From Clostridiales bacterium (GTDB lineage: Bacteria > Bacillota > Clostridia > Lachnospirales > Lachnospiraceae), in the NCBI GenBank assembly GCA_019416265.1, contig DXXQ01000047.1, positions 1 to 12,764 on the forward strand: 12,764 bases of DNA. Reading direction: 5' to 3'. Below are positions 5,935 through 12,764 of this stretch, piece by piece; positions within the stretch are counted from its first letter, which is position 1, and every line of letters starts with the position of its first letter. A program made the translations under genes and the position numbers. The notes below the pieces were generated by a model. That model did not search any database. It had not been told where the DNA came from and saw only the letters and a list, made by a program, of their open reading frames with translations.

Positions 5935-8352
5935 ATGAACACTTCATTATCTTGGATTAAAAGATATGTGCCGGATCTCGATGTGACAGCACAGGAATAT
6001 ACAGACGCAATGACATTGTCCGGAACAAAGGTTGAAGGCTTCGAAAAGCTGGACGCTGATCTGGAAAACATTGTAATCGGCCAGATTACAAAAATCGAAA
6101 AACATCCTGACGCAGACAAGCTGATCATCTGCCAGGTAAATGTGGGAAAAGAAACTGTTCAGATCGTAACAGGCGCTCCCAATGTAAAAGAAGGGGACAA
6201 GGTTCCTGTAGTTCTCGACGGCGGAAGAGTCGCAGGCGGTCATGACGGAAAAATGACACCCGGCGGAATCAAAATCAAAAAAGGAAAACTCCGCGGCGTA
6301 GATTCCTTTGGTATGATGTGCTCCATTGAAGAGCTTGGCAGCACAAGAGAAATGTATCCGGAAGCTCCGGAATACGGAATCTATATTTTCCCTGAGGACG
6401 CAGTTGTAGGCGAAAGCGCCATCAAAGCCTTAGGCCTTGACGATGTGGTTTTCGAATATGAGATCACTTCCAACCGTGTAGACTGCTACGGCGTACTGGG
6501 AATTGCAAGAGAAGCGGCAGCTACATTTAACAAACAGTTCTGCCCTCCTGTTGTAGAGTGCAAAGGAAACGATGAAGATGTGGCAGATTACATCAAAGTA
6601 AAGGTGGAAGACCCTGAGCTTTGCCCGCGTTACTGTGCAAGAGTGGTAAAAAATGTTAAAATCGGCCCATCACCAAAATGGATGCAGCGCTGCCTGGCAG
6701 CAAACGGAATCCGCCCTATCAACAATCTGGTAGATATCACCAATTATGTTATGGAAGAATTCGGACAGCCGATGCACGCCTATGACCTGGATAAGATCGC
6801 AGGCAGGGAAATCGTTGTACGCCGTGCCGAAGACAACGAAAAATTCGTAACCCTCGACGGTCAGGAACGTGTTATGGACCACGATGTCCTTATGATCTGC
6901 GACGGTGAAAAGGCAGTTGGTATTGCCGGAATCATGGGTGGTGAAAACTCCATGATCACAGACGAAGTAAAAACAGTTCTTTTTGAGGCAGCCTGCTTCA
7001 ACGGAACCAATATCCGTCTTTCCTCCAAGAGAATCGGTCTTCGTACAGACGCCTCCGGTAAATTCGAAAAAGGCCTTGATCCGAACAACGCTCAGGCAGC
7101 CATTGACAGAGCCTGCCAGTTAATGGAAGAGCTTGGTGCAGGAGAGGTTGTTGGCAAAATGGCAGATGTCTGCAGCGAGACAAGACAGCCATCCAGAGTA
7201 CCTTTCATGCCGGAAAAGATCAACGCTCTTCTTGGAACAGACCTGACAAGCGCCGAAATGCTGGAATACCTCGAAAGAGTAGAGCTTACTTTAGATCCGG
7301 AGACAAATGAGATCGTAGCTCCTACCTTCCGTCAGGATATTAACTGTGTTGCCGATGTAGCGGAAGAGGTTGCAAGATTCTTCGGATACGACAGAATCCC
7401 TACAACTCTGCCTACCGGAGAAGCAACCACAGGTAAGCTTCCGTTTAAGCTGCGCATTGAACAGGTAGCCCGGGACATTGCCGAATACTGCGGATTTTCC
7501 GAGGGAATGACCTACTCCTTCGAAAGCCCCAAGGTATTTGATAAATTAAGACTGGCTCAGGACAGCCCGCTTCGTCAGGCGATCACCATCAGCAATCCTC
7601 TGGGCGAAGATTACAGTATCATGAGAACCACTACCTTAAACGGCATGCTCACTTCCCTTGCCACAAACTATAACAGAAGAAATAAAGACGTCCATCTCTA
7701 CGAATTAGGAAACGTTTATCTTCCTCACGAGCTTCCTCTGAAAGAGCTTCCGGAAGAACGTATGCATTTCACCCTTGGAATGTACGGAAACGGAGACTTC
7801 TTCGATATGAAGGGTGTCTGTGAAGAATTCTTCGAGAAGGTGGGCATGAGAGAAAGAATCGATTATGATCCTGCCAGCGGCAAGGAATATCTCCATCCGG
7901 GCAGACAGGCCAATATGATCTATAACGGAAAAACTGTGGGCTATCTCGGCGAAGTCCATCCTCTTGTAGCAGATACTTACGGAATCGGAGATAAAGCGTA
8001 TATTGCAGTAATTGACATCCTCACTGTTCTGGAATTTGCAAGCTTCAACCACAAATTCACAGGAATCGCCAAATATCCGGCTGTTACCCGTGACTTAAGC
8101 CTTGTAGTTCCAAAAGAAGTCCTTGCAGGACAGATTGAAAATGTTCTCATACAGAGAGGCGGAAAAATCCTTGAAAGCTACCAGCTTTTCGATATTTACG
8201 AGGGAAGCCAGATCAAAGACGGCTTTAAATCCATGGCTTACTCCGTTGTATTCCGTCATCACGACAAGACTCTGGAGGAAAGCGAGATTTCCGCTGCCAT
8301 GAAGAAGATCCTCAATGGTCTGACAGAACTGGGAATCGAGCTCAGAAGCTGA
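5935..8352 (+). CDS. pheT: Phenylalanyl-tRNA synthetase beta subunit
   Basis: The 805-residue beta subunit partners PheS, binds tRNA-Phe and edits mischarged Tyr-tRNA. Its usual domain order is complete. The short N-terminal element (NTSLSWIKRYVPDLD) is followed by an EMAP/OB-type tRNA-binding domain with HPDADKL (57-63), ending near residue 160. A B3/B4 editing region (about 210-395) includes RTDASGKFEKGLD (369-381), then come a B5 domain and a catalytic-like core. A ferredoxin-fold anticodon-binding domain starts at YPAVTRDLSLVV (about residue 712) and ends the protein. AAGGG at about 5920-5924 lies some ten bases before the ATG. The gene follows pheS after 45 bases with no terminator, so both are under T-box control. 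Its TGA stop overlaps the ATG of the next gene by one base. Confidence 0.96.
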   Translation: MNTSLSWIKRYVPDLDVTAQEYTDAMTLSGTKVEGFEKLDADLENIVIGQITKIEKHPDADKLIICQVNVGKETVQIVTGAPNVKEGDKVPVVLDGGRVAGGHDGKMTPGGIKIKKGKLRGVDSFGMMCSIEELGSTREMYPEAPEYGIYIFPEDAVVGESAIKALGLDDVVFEYEITSNRVDCYGVLGIAREAAATFNKQFCPPVVECKGNDEDVADYIKVKVEDPELCPRYCARVVKNVKIGPSPKWMQRCLAANGIRPINNLVDITNYVMEEFGQPMHAYDLDKIAGREIVVRRAEDNEKFVTLDGQERVMDHDVLMICDGEKAVGIAGIMGGENSMITDEVKTVLFEAACFNGTNIRLSSKRIGLRTDASGKFEKGLDPNNAQAAIDRACQLMEELGAGEVVGKMADVCSETRQPSRVPFMPEKINALLGTDLTSAEMLEYLERVELTLDPETNEIVAPTFRQDINCVADVAEEVARFFGYDRIPTTLPTGEATTGKLPFKLRIEQVARDIAEYCGFSEGMTYSFESPKVFDKLRLAQDSPLRQAITISNPLGEDYSIMRTTTLNGMLTSLATNYNRRNKDVHLYELGNVYLPHELPLKELPEERMHFTLGMYGNGDFFDMKGVCEEFFEKVGMRERIDYDPASGKEYLHPGRQANMIYNGKTVGYLGEVHPLVADTYGIGDKAYIAVIDILTVLEFASFNHKFTGIAKYPAVTRDLSLVVPKEVLAGQIENVLIQRGGKILESYQLFDIYEGSQIKDGFKSMAYSVVFRHHDKTLEESEISAAMKKILNGLTELGIELRS

Positions 8353-8960
8353 TGCTGCTCTATGTATTAAGGCATGGCGTAACCCAGTGGAACAAGCTGA
8401 AAAAGGTGCAGGGTACTGCCGATATTCCCCTTGCCCCGGAAGGGATCGACCTTGCCAGGGCAACCGGGGAGGCCTTAAAGGACGTTCCCTTTGACCTGTG
8501 CTATACAAGCCCCCTTACAAGGGCAAAGCAGACGGCCGCCTGTGTTCTGGGAAACCGGAATATTCCGGTGATCGAGGATAAACGGATTCAGGAAATCGAC
8601 TTTGGCGTTTTGGAGGGAACCAGATTCAAGGATGATCAGGGAAATATCATCAGCGAGGAAATGAACACCTTCTTTCATTATCCTTCCAGATTTGTCCGCC
8701 CCCAAAAGGGTGAAAATATCCAGGATATCCTGAAGCGTACCGGAGAATTCTGGGAAGAGATCACAACGAATCCCTCCCTGGAGGATAAAACGATTCTCAT
8801 TTCTTCCCACGGCTGCGCTGTGCGGGCGCTTTTACAGAACGTATACCGCGATCCCAGGCATTTCTGGCACGGATGTGTTCCCCCAAACTGCAGCATCAAT
8901 CTGGTCGAAGTAAAAAACGGACAGCCGCGGTTTCTTGAGGAAGATAAGGTTTACAGATAA
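8352..8960 (+). CDS. Histidine phosphatase (phosphoglycerate mutase-like) family protein
   Basis: This 202-residue cytoplasmic protein belongs to the histidine phosphatase superfamily (branch 1, alongside cofactor-dependent phosphoglycerate mutases, CobC and GpmB-type phosphatases). The catalytic set is complete: the RHG motif with Arg7 and His8 as the phosphorylated residue, Arg57 in SPLTRA, Glu81 in QEIDFG as the likely proton donor, and His153 in SSHG. The short length and lack of the mutase insertions point to a phosphatase with a small phosphorylated substrate rather than glycolytic mutase. The substrate cannot be told from the sequence. The start ATG shares its A with the pheT stop (TGATG) and has no clear ribosome binding site, so it is probably translated by coupling to pheT and regulated by the T-box. 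There is no cobalamin gene nearby to support CobC. Confidence 0.9.
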   Translation: MLLYVLRHGVTQWNKLKKVQGTADIPLAPEGIDLARATGEALKDVPFDLCYTSPLTRAKQTAACVLGNRNIPVIEDKRIQEIDFGVLEGTRFKDDQGNIISEEMNTFFHYPSRFVRPQKGENIQDILKRTGEFWEEITTNPSLEDKTILISSHGCAVRALLQNVYRDPRHFWHGCVPPNCSINLVEVKNGQPRFLEEDKVYR

Positions 8961-8983
8961 AAAGAAATATTATGGTAGAATAA

Positions 8984-9012
8984 GTCTGCGGTGAAAAACC
9001 GCAGGCTTTTTT
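8984..9012 (+). terminator. Intrinsic terminator of the pheST operon
   Basis: CTGCGGT at 8986-8992 pairs perfectly with ACCGCAG at 8998-9004 over a GAAAA loop. One G-U and one G-C pair extend the stem, and six T follow at 9007-9012. It separates the pheST unit from the motor-like gene pair. Confidence 0.9.
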
Positions 9013-9034
9013 GCTTTCAAATATGGATTAATGC

Positions 9035-9063
9035 TTGTTCTCCATGTAGTGTTGTGATATTAT
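9035..9063 (+). promoter_or_regulatory. Promoter of the MotA/MotB-like (ZorAB-like) operon
   Basis: TTGTTC at 9035-9040 and TATTAT at 9058-9063 are spaced by exactly 17 bases, and TG at 9055-9056 makes an extended -10. Transcription would start near 9070, giving an untranslated leader of about 84 bases. That leader is AT-rich and shows no convincing hairpin or operator before the AGGAGG ribosome binding site. Confidence 0.7.
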
Positions 9064-9153
9064 TATAAAAAAGATAAAATTATTAGACTATTCAGAAACT
9101 ATGAAAAGCATGCAAATTACGAATGCGAAAAATGATTAGGAGGAGTATACATT

Positions 9154-10782
9154 ATGAGTAAAAGAATTGCAAACGTAGTCCTGTTTCTGGCCGTAGTCGG
9201 GGCAGGGTCAGCTATGACCGTTTACGTGGGAAAAGGCGCAAAGGGAATGCTGATTTATAATTTCGCTTTCCTTGGTGTGATGGTGGCGATTTACCTGGCA
9301 GGCATGATCCTTGGCATGTTCAAGCTTAACAGCATTGCACAGGCGCTTCTGCAGGGAACAGAAGAGCTTATCGGAATCTTTAAGACCCCGGGCAGAACGA
9401 AATCCGACAACCTTTCCTATCTGGAAGGTATTTTCAGCCACAAATATCTGGATGGCAAAATGGAGAACTTTGTCACAGCCATCGGCAACAGTAAGGAAGG
9501 GATCGGGGACATTGAAGAGTACATAAGCGAGGACGAGATCGATCTTCACATTCACAAGCGGCTACTGGAAATGGTTCCGGACATCCTTACAAGCCTTGGT
9601 ATCCTGGGAACCTTCGTAGGCCTTGTATGGGGTCTTAAGAATTTTGAGCCGTCGAATTATGAGCTGATGACCTCCTCAGTGGCTTCCCTGGTAGAAGGTA
9701 TCAAGGTTGCCTTCCTCACCTCCATATACGGAATTTCCCTTTCCATTGTTTATACCATTGGAATGAAAAGCGAATATTCCGCAATGACGGAAAGACTCCA
9801 GGCATTTCTTGAAAAATTCCATGCCTTTGTGCTTCCCACTGCCGAGAATGAGTCAAGGAATCTTCTTCTGAGCAGCCAGAAGCTTCAGACAAAGGCAATG
9901 AAACAGATGGCGGAACAGTTTTCCGTCCAGATGGCAGACAGCTTCGAAAAGGTCATCACACCGACATTCAAAAAAATGAACGATTCTCTGGATGTTCTGG
10001 TAGGTTCCGTAACCAGATGTCAGAAGGACGCCATCCAGGATATTGTCGACACCTTCCTGGAGCAGATGAACCAGTCCTTCAGCATGGAGTTCAGAAACTT
10101 TAACGAAGCCCTGGAGCAGCTGAAAAAAGCCCAGAAAGAAAACACGGATTATACCTCAGCGCTTTACAAATCCATGAGTCAGCAGCTTGGCGAATCCTAC
10201 ATCAGACAGGATAAAGCCATGAAAGATCTTGTTGCCGAGCTTGGAACAAACCAGAGCCGGTATATGTCTGCTGTCACAAAGATCACTCAGGAAAATCAGG
10301 AAATCCAGAAGATGCAGCAGCAGGATTACCAGCGTATTTCCGAATATCTGAAAGAAGCAGAAAAGTCTTCCGCAAAATTCTGGGTTGCATGTAACCAGAC
10401 AATGCAGAAATATGTGGAAACAGCAGCAGCCAGCATGGAGAAGGCTTCCGCTACCAGCCAGGCCAGCGGAGATCTTTTAAAGGCAAACAAACGCGTTGTC
10501 GAAGAGTTCAACGTAAAAATGCAGGAGTTTGTGGAATATCAGCGCCTGTCCTATAAAACCATGGATCAGGTACGCAGACTTCTTACAGAAGTCACGGCTG
10601 AAAAAGACAATGGCCAGATCCGATTCACCACAGGGGATTCCAAAGAGAACACAACAGACTCTCTGGAAAAGGTTCTGGAAGAGCAGAGTGCACGGCAGGA
10701 AGCCCTTCTGGAAGAAATGTCCCGAAACATCAGAGACCTCTCAAAAGCAGCACAGAAAAATAAATTCAGTTTTTTCAAATAA
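9154..10782 (+). CDS. MotA/TolQ/ExbB-type proton-channel subunit with long helical tail (ZorA-like)
   Basis: The 542-residue protein is an ion-channel (stator-type) subunit of the MotA/TolQ/ExbB superfamily, expected to form a ring around the next gene's product in the membrane. Four membrane segments can be drawn: about 7-25, 33-55, 141-161 and 183-203. The last two carry the family core: GILGTFVGLVWGL (149-161) with Thr153, and GIKVAFLTSIYGI (182-194) with Thr189-Ser190. These align with the channel-lining Thr pair of ExbB/TolQ. An 80-residue cytoplasmic loop separates segments 2 and 3. Residues 204-542 form a Gln/Glu/Lys/Met/Ser-rich, almost Pro-free tail, presumably a long helical coiled coil, ending in the aromatic KFSFFK. 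This tail sets it apart from MotA, TolQ and ExbB and resembles ZorA of Zorya defence, although that tail is longer. AGGAGG at 9138-9143 supports the start. The superfamily is sure; ZorA kinship is inference. Confidence 0.88.
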   Translation: MSKRIANVVLFLAVVGAGSAMTVYVGKGAKGMLIYNFAFLGVMVAIYLAGMILGMFKLNSIAQALLQGTEELIGIFKTPGRTKSDNLSYLEGIFSHKYLDGKMENFVTAIGNSKEGIGDIEEYISEDEIDLHIHKRLLEMVPDILTSLGILGTFVGLVWGLKNFEPSNYELMTSSVASLVEGIKVAFLTSIYGISLSIVYTIGMKSEYSAMTERLQAFLEKFHAFVLPTAENESRNLLLSSQKLQTKAMKQMAEQFSVQMADSFEKVITPTFKKMNDSLDVLVGSVTRCQKDAIQDIVDTFLEQMNQSFSMEFRNFNEALEQLKKAQKENTDYTSALYKSMSQQLGESYIRQDKAMKDLVAELGTNQSRYMSAVTKITQENQEIQKMQQQDYQRISEYLKEAEKSSAKFWVACNQTMQKYVETAAASMEKASATSQASGDLLKANKRVVEEFNVKMQEFVEYQRLSYKTMDQVRRLLTEVTAEKDNGQIRFTTGDSKENTTDSLEKVLEEQSARQEALLEEMSRNIRDLSKAAQKNKFSFFK

Positions 10783-10800
10783 CAGAAAAAGGAGAAAACT

Positions 10801-11808
10801 ATGCGCAGAAAGAAAAAATCGGAGGAAGGCGGATTTAACGTCTGGCGTTCCTACTCTGATATGATGGCAGGCGTGCTGCTTCTTTTCGTACTGATCATGT
10901 GTGTAACACTTTTCCAGGCTCAGAAAAGCTACGACGAGAGCATCAAGGAGCGGGACGAAAAAATTGCCCTGCAGGAAGAGTATACAGCCGAGATCCTTGC
11001 CCAGCAGACTTCCCTGGATGAGAAAAACAGCCAGCTGAAGACCCAGGACGAAAAGCTTGAGGAGCAAAAGCTCCTTCTTGCAGAGCTTGCAGCACAATTG
11101 AAGGAACAGGAAAAACAGCTTGGGGTGCAGCAGACAGCACTGGATGAAAAAACAGCACTTCTCGCAGACCAGCAGCAGAAAATCGATAAAATCATCGGTG
11201 TGAAGGCAGAGGTTGTGGAATCCCTCCGCCAGGAATTTGCAAAAAATAATGTAAACGTTGATATTGACGCAAAGACCGGAGCTCTGACTCTTGAGGCAAG
11301 CGTTCTGTTTGACTACGATGCAGCAGAACTTACAGACGAAGGAAAAAAGGCTTTGAAAAATATCCTTCCCATTTACTGCAGTGTGCTTCTGGAGAAATCA
11401 CATAAGCCCTATCTTGCAGAGATCATTATCGACGGATATACCGATACCGACGGAGACTATTATTACAATCTGGAGTTATCCCAGAAACGTTCCCTGGCTG
11501 TTGCAGAATATCTGACTGACATCCAGGACGAATTCCTTTCCGATGAGGAGATTGCCTCCCTGGAGCAGTACCTTACTGTAAACGGTCATTCCAAGGCGAA
11601 CCCGATCATGGATTCCGAGGGCAATGTAGATAAGGATGCTTCCAGACGAGTAGAGATCAAGTTCCGTCTTAAGGATGATGAAATGATCGACGAGCTTAAC
11701 AAGATCATGACCTCTGACGAGCAGGAGAGTAAGAAGGAAACCTCCGACACAAAAGAAAATCAAAAAAGTTCCGAAACAAAAAGCACTGAAAAAGCCAAAA
11801 CAGAGTAA
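10801..11808 (+). CDS. MotB/OmpA-like peptidoglycan-anchored motor subunit (ZorB-like)
   Basis: The 335-residue protein is the partner subunit: a single-span, wall-anchored component carrying the ion-binding Asp. A basic start (RRKKK) precedes WRSYSDMMAGVLLLFVLIM (15-33), with Asp20 at the place of the MotB/ZorB ion-binding Asp. Residues 42-132 are an outside coiled coil rich in Gln, Glu, Lys and Leu. It contains a near-repeat: QQTSLDEKNSQL at 68-79 and QQTALDEKTALL at 110-121. An OmpA-like domain (about 140-290) has DGYTDTDG (211-218), YNLELSQKR (222-230) and ASRRVEI (280-286). Asp215 and Arg230 have the 15-residue spacing of the OmpA pair that holds diaminopimelate. The GYTDTDG and SRRVE blocks look much like ZorB as remembered. 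A Lys/Glu/Ser/Thr-rich tail (303-335) ends it. The gap to the first gene is 18 bases and carries AAGGAG. Confidence 0.88.
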   Translation: MRRKKKSEEGGFNVWRSYSDMMAGVLLLFVLIMCVTLFQAQKSYDESIKERDEKIALQEEYTAEILAQQTSLDEKNSQLKTQDEKLEEQKLLLAELAAQLKEQEKQLGVQQTALDEKTALLADQQQKIDKIIGVKAEVVESLRQEFAKNNVNVDIDAKTGALTLEASVLFDYDAAELTDEGKKALKNILPIYCSVLLEKSHKPYLAEIIIDGYTDTDGDYYYNLELSQKRSLAVAEYLTDIQDEFLSDEEIASLEQYLTVNGHSKANPIMDSEGNVDKDASRRVEIKFRLKDDEMIDELNKIMTSDEQESKKETSDTKENQKSSETKSTEKAKTE

Positions 11809-11845
11809 AAAAAACATAACCGGTAATTTTTTTCATTACACAAAC

Positions 11846-11886
11846 GGGCGTTGGAAAGATTTGTCTTCCCAACGCCCATTATTTTT
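11846..11886. terminator. Bidirectional terminator between convergent genes
   Basis: GGGCGTTGG (11846-11854) pairs with CCAACGCCC (11869-11877). After one A-C mismatch, AAGA pairs with TCTT around a TTTG loop, giving a very stable stem. On the plus strand ATTATTTTT follows. On the minus strand the flank reads GTTTGTG and then, further on, a run of seven A (TTTTTTT at 11827-11833 on the plus strand), so minus-strand termination is less certain. It ends the ZorAB-like operon and probably also the convergent MATE gene. Confidence 0.85.
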
Positions 11887-11927
11887 GTGTTCCCGAAACC
11901 GGTGGTGCCCCCGGAAGGAATTCTGCA

Positions 11928-12764
11928 TCAATTCAATTTTTTGAGAGCATCTTCCGAGACAATCCTGTTGCGGACGCACAGGAAGATTATGGCTGCCGTA
12001 AGCGCCGCTGTGATATCGGAGATGGGCTCTGAATAATAAATACCAATGACACCGAAGAATTTCGGCAGAACAATTGCAAGAGGAATCAGAAGGAACACTT
12101 TTCGCAGCAAGGCAAGAAAGAGGGAAATCTTTGCCTGTCCAAGCCCCATAAAAGTTGTCTGGCATCCCATCTGAATTCCAAACATCCAGATTCCCGACAT
12201 AAAAATCGGCATTACCTTTCCCACCAGAGCAATCAGCTCGCTGTCGGAAGTGAAAATTCCTCCCAGAAGTGTGGGAAATGTCATGGCAAATATACAGCAC
12301 AGCGTAGCCACCGCAAAGGATAACCCGATGGTAAGCTTATAGGTCTTCTTTACTCTGTCAAATTTGCGGGCGCCAAAGTTGAAGCTGATAATCGGCTGGA
12401 CTCCCTGGGTAAAGCCCTGGATCGGTATGACAAAGAGCTGCATCACACTTTGCAGAATCGTCATGGAACCAACATACAGATCGCCGCCGTAGGACTGAAG
12501 TCCCCTGTTCAGCACAATATTAATTGCACTCTCGGTTGCCTGCATGATAAAAGGAGAAATTCCAAGAGCCATAACATTTTTAATAACATGGATATCCGGC
12601 CGGAGCATAGGAAGCTTTATTCTGACCACAGATTTCTCTGACAGAAGGAAACGCACAACCCAGGCCGCACTGCACGCCTGGGAAATGATGGTGGCAAGAG
12701 CAGCTCCCCTGACTTCCATATGTAAACCAAAAATAAAAATCGGATCAAGGACAATATTGATGAC
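11928..12764 (-). CDS. MATE family efflux transporter, C-terminal part (5' end outside window)
   Basis: This minus-strand gene runs off the right edge. The 278 visible residues start at codon 12764-12762 (VINIVLDPIFIFGLHMEVRG), so the ATG at 12719 is internal, not the start. The protein belongs to the MATE exporters, which extrude drugs and other organic compounds across the membrane using a sodium or proton gradient and usually have about 440-460 residues and 12 membrane helices. The NIVLDPIFIFG block is typical of the end of the first half, and QGVQPIISFNFGARKFDRV opens the conserved loop of the second half. About seven or eight membrane segments are present. The protein ends in a short basic tail (EDALKKLN). 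It is convergent with the motor-like operon and shares its terminator. The substrate cannot be inferred. Confidence 0.92.
   Translation of the reverse strand, partial: VINIVLDPIFIFGLHMEVRGAALATIISQACSAAWVVRFLLSEKSVVRIKLPMLRPDIHVIKNVMALGISPFIMQATESAINIVLNRGLQSYGGDLYVGSMTILQSVMQLFVIPIQGFTQGVQPIISFNFGARKFDRVKKTYKLTIGLSFAVATLCCIFAMTFPTLLGGIFTSDSELIALVGKVMPIFMSGIWMFGIQMGCQTTFMGLGQAKISLFLALLRKVFLLIPLAIVLPKFFGVIGIYYSEPISDITAALTAAIIFLCVRNRIVSEDALKKLN

Noticed and set aside
8352..8960. cobC (alpha-ribazole phosphatase) or glycolytic gpmA
   Set aside because: No cobalamin genes are nearby, and the length lacks the insertions of the glycolytic mutase, so only the superfamily is called.
8961..9153. Possible small gene or RNA between the phosphatase and the motor operon
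   Set aside because: Apart from the terminator, promoter and ribosome binding site, the stretch is AT-rich with no credible start/stop frame or stable hairpin.
9154..11808. Flagellar stator MotA/MotB
   Set aside because: No flagellar genes are nearby, the first protein has a 340-residue tail that MotA lacks, and the OmpA-domain blocks look closer to ZorB than to MotB.
9154..12764. Complete Zorya defence system
   Set aside because: No helicase, nuclease or other effector gene flanks the pair: downstream is a MATE transporter on the other strand and upstream is pheST with a phosphatase.

Overview
The window looks like a chromosomal segment of a low-to-mid GC, endospore-forming Clostridia, most likely a Lachnospiraceae gut bacterium. 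The grounds are a SpoIID-family protein, a T-box leader on pheST, a Firmicutes-style 6S RNA, strong AGGAGG-type ribosome binding sites and mixed codon use of about 45-50% GC by eye. Genus cannot be settled from the sequence. No insertion sequence, integrase, tRNA, rRNA or CRISPR array is visible.

Layout. The 3' part of threonine synthase (1-756) is followed directly by a sigma-A promoter and a 6S RNA with its own terminator (about 772-1040). Then come galactose mutarotase (galM, 1077-2138), a SpoIID/LytB-domain cell-wall enzyme (2219-3502) and a YihY/BrkB-family membrane protein (3581-4501). A Phe-type T-box riboswitch with its own promoter and intrinsic terminator (4539-4821) controls pheS (4864-5889), pheT (5935-8352) and a histidine-phosphatase gene whose start codon overlaps the pheT stop (8352-8960). 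A strong terminator closes that operon.

The most interesting unit is the next one. It is an isolated two-gene operon (9154-11808) with a near-ideal extended -10 promoter and a bidirectional terminator. The first gene encodes a MotA/TolQ/ExbB-type proton-channel subunit with a cytoplasmic helical tail of about 340 residues. The second encodes a MotB-like subunit with the ion-binding Asp, a long extracytoplasmic coiled coil and an OmpA-type peptidoglycan-binding domain. The pair has the architecture of ZorA/ZorB, the membrane motor of the Zorya anti-phage systems, but no ZorC, D, E, F or G effector gene lies beside it. It may be a stand-alone ion-driven motor, or a ZorAB-like module whose effectors are elsewhere or unknown. 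A convergent MATE efflux transporter (minus strand, 11928 to window end) is truncated by the window.

Apart from the pheST operon and the motor pair, the genes look like independent housekeeping units, each with its own promoter or terminator. Two regulatory arrangements stand out: the region 2181-2239, where a terminator hairpin, a -10 box and the spoIID-like start codon are superimposed, and the 6S RNA, which sits so close to thrC that no separate terminator fits between them.
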